Source: Acutalibacter sp. 1XD8-36
GTDB lineage: Bacteria > Bacillota > Clostridia > Oscillospirales > Acutalibacteraceae
Assembly: GCF_009917525.1 (NCBI RefSeq)
Contig: NZ_QZDU01000005.1
Coordinates: 1 to 64,000, forward strand
Direction of reading: 5' to 3'
DNA length: 64,000 nucleotides
In this document: positions 61,546 to 64,000 of the stretch, one piece after another
Layout of the letters: every line of letters starts with the position of its first letter
Numbering within the stretch: the stretch's first letter is position 1
Translations under genes and position numbers: made by a program
Notes under the pieces: generated by a model
Told to the model about the DNA's origin: nothing
Databases searched by the model: none
What the model saw: only the letters and a program-made list of their open reading frames with translations

Positions 61546-62435
61546 ATCAATCCTGCCAGGTCAAACTCACTGATTCCCAAATCATCCTCCGCTTCCCTTG
61601 GCACTTGACTCAGCCTCGCCTGGGCAGAGTTCAGCAGGGCCTGTACCTTGGCAATCTCTGCTTCGTCGCACCATCCCTTTTCCAGTCCTGCCTTACAGTC
61701 GGACATATCCTTCTGCAGCATGGCGATTACCTGCCTTACATCGTTCTGGCACTTAGCCGCTGCAATCTGCCGGGCACGCTTATGTTCATTGACCGCCACC
61801 TTGCCCCCACGGCTCTCAGAAACCTCATCGTCTTCCTCCTCAGCGGGCTCGGCCTGCGCTGCCTTCTCCCGCTCTGCCGCCAGGCGGCCTTCCTCGGATA
61901 TTTCAATACTGTCGACTTTGGAAATAGGCTTCCACGCTTCGGGCAGTCCCACATTTTTAATCAATTTTTCTGTCGCAAGCTGTATAGATTTTCCCTTTGC
62001 CCTGATTGAATTATTTCTGCGGTCAATCAGCCGCTCTTTCGCCGCCTGCTGCTCTTTGGCCTTCTTTTCAGCGTTCTCTTTCGCAATTTTTCCATCCGGG
62101 TCATTTGTACCGGACATAATGACTGTGATTTCGCCGTTGCCGTCAAACTGATAGCTGATATTTGTCACTGTTCCAAGGCAATTTGTTTTTACTGAAGAAA
62201 CACATTCCGGGATAGCCGCCAGGTTTTCCTCTAAAAAGGTGGCTTTCTCCGGGTCATGGGCGCATTTCTCCAGGAAAGACGGTGATACCGAAACTGATGT
62301 TGGAATGCCGCTAATTGAAGCAGAAGAATTAAAGTAACTGAATTTTTCCTTCAGTGCCTGCGCATGGTCTGCTCCCATACTTTTAGCAGCCATCCCCTGA
62401 TACCCATAGCTGTTATTTACTGATGAAATTGCCAT
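61542..62435 (-). CDS. Protein of unknown function downstream of a GHKL kinase
   Basis: 297 residues, no signal peptide or membrane helix. The N-terminus (MAISSVNNSYGYQG) is followed by a compact domain (about 40-110), a Lys/Glu/Ala-rich helical region (about 120-210) and another helical segment. I do not recognise the family with certainty; similar proteins occur in Clostridia as uncharacterised entries. It lies 15 bases after the kinase gene in the same operon, with GGAGGG before its ATG. Confidence 0.7.
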   Translation of the reverse strand: MAISSVNNSYGYQGMAAKSMGADHAQALKEKFSYFNSSASISGIPTSVSVSPSFLEKCAHDPEKATFLEENLAAIPECVSSVKTNCLGTVTNISYQFDGNGEITVIMSGTNDPDGKIAKENAEKKAKEQQAAKERLIDRRNNSIRAKGKSIQLATEKLIKNVGLPEAWKPISKVDSIEISEEGRLAAEREKAAQAEPAEEEDDEVSESRGGKVAVNEHKRARQIAAAKCQNDVRQVIAMLQKDMSDCKAGLEKGWCDEAEIAKVQALLNSAQARLSQVPREAEDDLGISEFDLAGLM

Positions 62436-62450
62436 AATATTCCCTCCAAA

Positions 62451-63815
62451 TTATTCAATATTTTGAAGTATCACCGTAACGGTAAATACCTGCTTCTCAA
62501 ATCCGGCCTCCAGCCCGCCCATATACTTCTCTGCAACCCGCCGCACATTGGCAAGGCCAATTCCGTGCATAGCCGCGTCCTCTTTCGTTGTGACAGGCAG
62601 TCCGTCCGGTCCGAATATCACCTCTCCGGCAAAAGGATTTTTTACCTCTATCAAAAAGAACCTGCCCTTGCGCCTTACAGTCAGCGAAATAAAGCGCCCT
62701 CCTTTATCAACTTTTTCGCAGGCCTCCAAAGCGTTTCTCAGCAGATTCTGCAGGACAATCCCTATGTCAAAGGCGTCGTAGCCAGCCGCAGGATAGTAAA
62801 ACTCCGTCTGAAAGCGAACCCCCAAGTCCTGGCTCTGCCGCCGGGCATCGCTGATAATCACGTCAGTGACCGGGTTGCCTGTTTGAAGCGGCACCTCAAA
62901 GTCCCGGATACTGCCGTCGACTTTTGCGATGTAATCTGCAAGGCTGTCGTATGCCCCTGTGCTTGCCAGCCCTTTGAGATTGGTCAGATGTCCGCGCATT
63001 TCGTGCTTCAAGCCGCGCACCTGGGCGTAAAACCGCTCCATTTCCCTTATGCGTTCCCGGATGGCCTCTGTCTGCCGGCGCTCCACAAATAAGGTTTCTC
63101 TCTCCTCCCGCAAAGTGTCCATGCGCTGCTGGATAGAAACGGTCAGGCAGGCTCCACAATAGAACAGCAGGGCCAGCGCCGGTACCACCCCAAGGAATGC
63201 TGGGTGCCGCTCGTAGAGCTCCAGTAAAATTCCGTCCTTGACCTCAATCAGCAGGTTGGAAATCACCTGACCGAACAGGACGCCTGCCGCCGGGATGACA
63301 CTGAGATAGCACAGCTCACGCCAGTTTAGGGCAGGCCTGCGCTTTTTTATCAGGCCCTGAAGGAAGTTAAGCATTGCTGCCAGCACAATCCCATGGGATA
63401 AAATCAGTATGGTAAGTAAAAGTGCTGAGCGGAGATAAACAGCCTCCGGAGGCTCAATAGGTTGGGGAAAGAGTCGTTCCGCCACAAAATACAAGCTCTC
63501 CACCGTCAGGGCGCTGGCGATTTTGGTATTCCAGAACAGCAGACCCAACAAAAAGGATATGGCTCTTTTTAGCTCCAAAAACCGTGAGGCGGCAACCATC
63601 AGCGTTAGCACAATTAGTGAAAATGTCCCCTGTGGCGCGGGCAGGCAGTCCCATAGCAATGATATGAGCAGGTGACCTGCAAACACCCCTGCTGCCTTCC
63701 ATTTCCGGCGCTCCCCTAAAAATGGGTGCAGAAACAGGGCCAGGCAGACGGCATAAAGCAGCTCCACGCCGATGGGAAAGAGCATGTTAAACACCTGGAA
63801 CCCAGCCTCGCTCAT
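62451..63815 (-). CDS. AgrC-like GHKL sensor histidine kinase
   Basis: 454 residues: an N-terminal multi-helix membrane sensor (about 10-225, six to seven helices), a coiled linker and a GHKL kinase domain. The phosphorylated His is H271 in LKHEMRGHLTNL, and the ATP site is LLRNALEAC then HGIGLANVRRVAEKY. This is the AgrC/ComD-like group that usually senses peptides. The ATG overlaps the LytTR regulator stop by 4 bases (ATGA). Confidence 0.92.
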   Translation of the reverse strand: MSEAGFQVFNMLFPIGVELLYAVCLALFLHPFLGERRKWKAAGVFAGHLLISLLWDCLPAPQGTFSLIVLTLMVAASRFLELKRAISFLLGLLFWNTKIASALTVESLYFVAERLFPQPIEPPEAVYLRSALLLTILILSHGIVLAAMLNFLQGLIKKRRPALNWRELCYLSVIPAAGVLFGQVISNLLIEVKDGILLELYERHPAFLGVVPALALLFYCGACLTVSIQQRMDTLREERETLFVERRQTEAIRERIREMERFYAQVRGLKHEMRGHLTNLKGLASTGAYDSLADYIAKVDGSIRDFEVPLQTGNPVTDVIISDARRQSQDLGVRFQTEFYYPAAGYDAFDIGIVLQNLLRNALEACEKVDKGGRFISLTVRRKGRFFLIEVKNPFAGEVIFGPDGLPVTTKEDAAMHGIGLANVRRVAEKYMGGLEAGFEKQVFTVTVILQNIE

Positions 63816-64000
63816 AGCCCTACCCCCTTTTTCAGAAAGCGCAGGTATGCCTTGACGAATTCCTGGTACTTATATTTGGAAATTAAAAGTTTTGCCCCAT
63901 TTGTCAGCGCTACTTCCGTTTTGGTGTAGCCCGCAACATAGGAGAGATTTACCAGATACCCCTTGTGTACGCGGAAAAAATGTCCCTGGAGCTCCAGCTC
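63812..64000 (-). CDS. LytTR-family response regulator, partial (C-terminal end only)
   Basis: The visible 62 codons read as the end of a LytTR DNA-binding domain (FFRVHKGYLVNLSYVAGYTK ... LLISKYKYQEFVKAYLRFLK) and stop at 63812. The receiver domain lies outside the window. It is coupled to the AgrC-like kinase and should be its partner. Confidence 0.9.
   Translation of the reverse strand, partial: ELELQGHFFRVHKGYLVNLSYVAGYTKTEVALTNGAKLLISKYKYQEFVKAYLRFLKKGVGL

Overview
The window looks like a chromosomal segment of an anaerobic gut-type Clostridia (Bacillota), probably an Oscillospiraceae/Ruminococcaceae relative. The reasons are strong AGGAGG-type ribosome sites, CUT1 sugar importers with LplB/LplC-like permeases next to YesM/YesN-type two-component systems, an SLH-domain surface protein, an AgrC/LytTR-type system and moderately high GC. 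The family assignment is inference; no rRNA, tRNA or CRISPR array is visible.

Layout. (1) 1-3250 is partly decayed DNA: a probable IS200/IS605 transposase relic, an intact GH127 gene, the last codons of a lost sugar permease and an orphan C-terminal fragment. (2) 3247-14401 is a carbohydrate island: a consensus promoter drives a permease / binding protein / permease / small membrane protein operon. A LacI regulator faces a tightly overlapping operon of a fucose-isomerase-like enzyme, a split transketolase, an FGGY kinase and a DUF5060/DUF4038-type glycosidase. Together with GH127 this resembles D-apiose or rhamnogalacturonan-II side-chain use. (3) 14434-20100 holds an autoregulated TetR / FtsX-like permease / ABC ATPase operon and a frameshifted GH20 hexosaminidase. 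(4) 20218-23145 is a metal-flavoured block: a secreted protein with DxDxDGxxD repeats, an ECF sigma factor, an RsgI-like anti-sigma factor, and a CaCA cation exchanger behind a yybP-ykoY manganese riboswitch with promoter and terminator. (5) 23181-29122 holds an oxidoreductase / TIM-barrel pair, then small regulators, an S51 peptidase and an acetyltransferase.

(6) 29309-37188 is a minus-strand operon: binding protein, two permeases, a metallo-beta-lactamase fusion, YesM kinase and YesN regulator. A 22-bp-spaced direct repeat upstream is a candidate YesN operator. (7) 37235-51198 is a 13-gene minus-strand operon with a second importer, two Gfo/Idh/MocA oxidoreductases, a TIM-barrel isomerase/lyase, an esterase, an AGE epimerase, an aldehyde dehydrogenase, a KDPG-aldolase/VOC fusion and a deacetylase. 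It ends in a strong terminator. An MFS exporter and a divergent YesM/YesN pair sit above it. (8) 56236-61264 is a cell-surface operon: an SLH/transglutaminase-like protein, a Pro-rich lipoprotein, an MBOAT acyltransferase and a DHHW protein. (9) 61542-64000 is a LytTR regulator (cut by the window end), a GHKL kinase and a protein of unknown function.

Overall logic: three importers without their own ATPase bring in oligosaccharides, and enzymes without signal peptides degrade them in the cytoplasm. Dedicated LacI or YesM/YesN regulators control each set.
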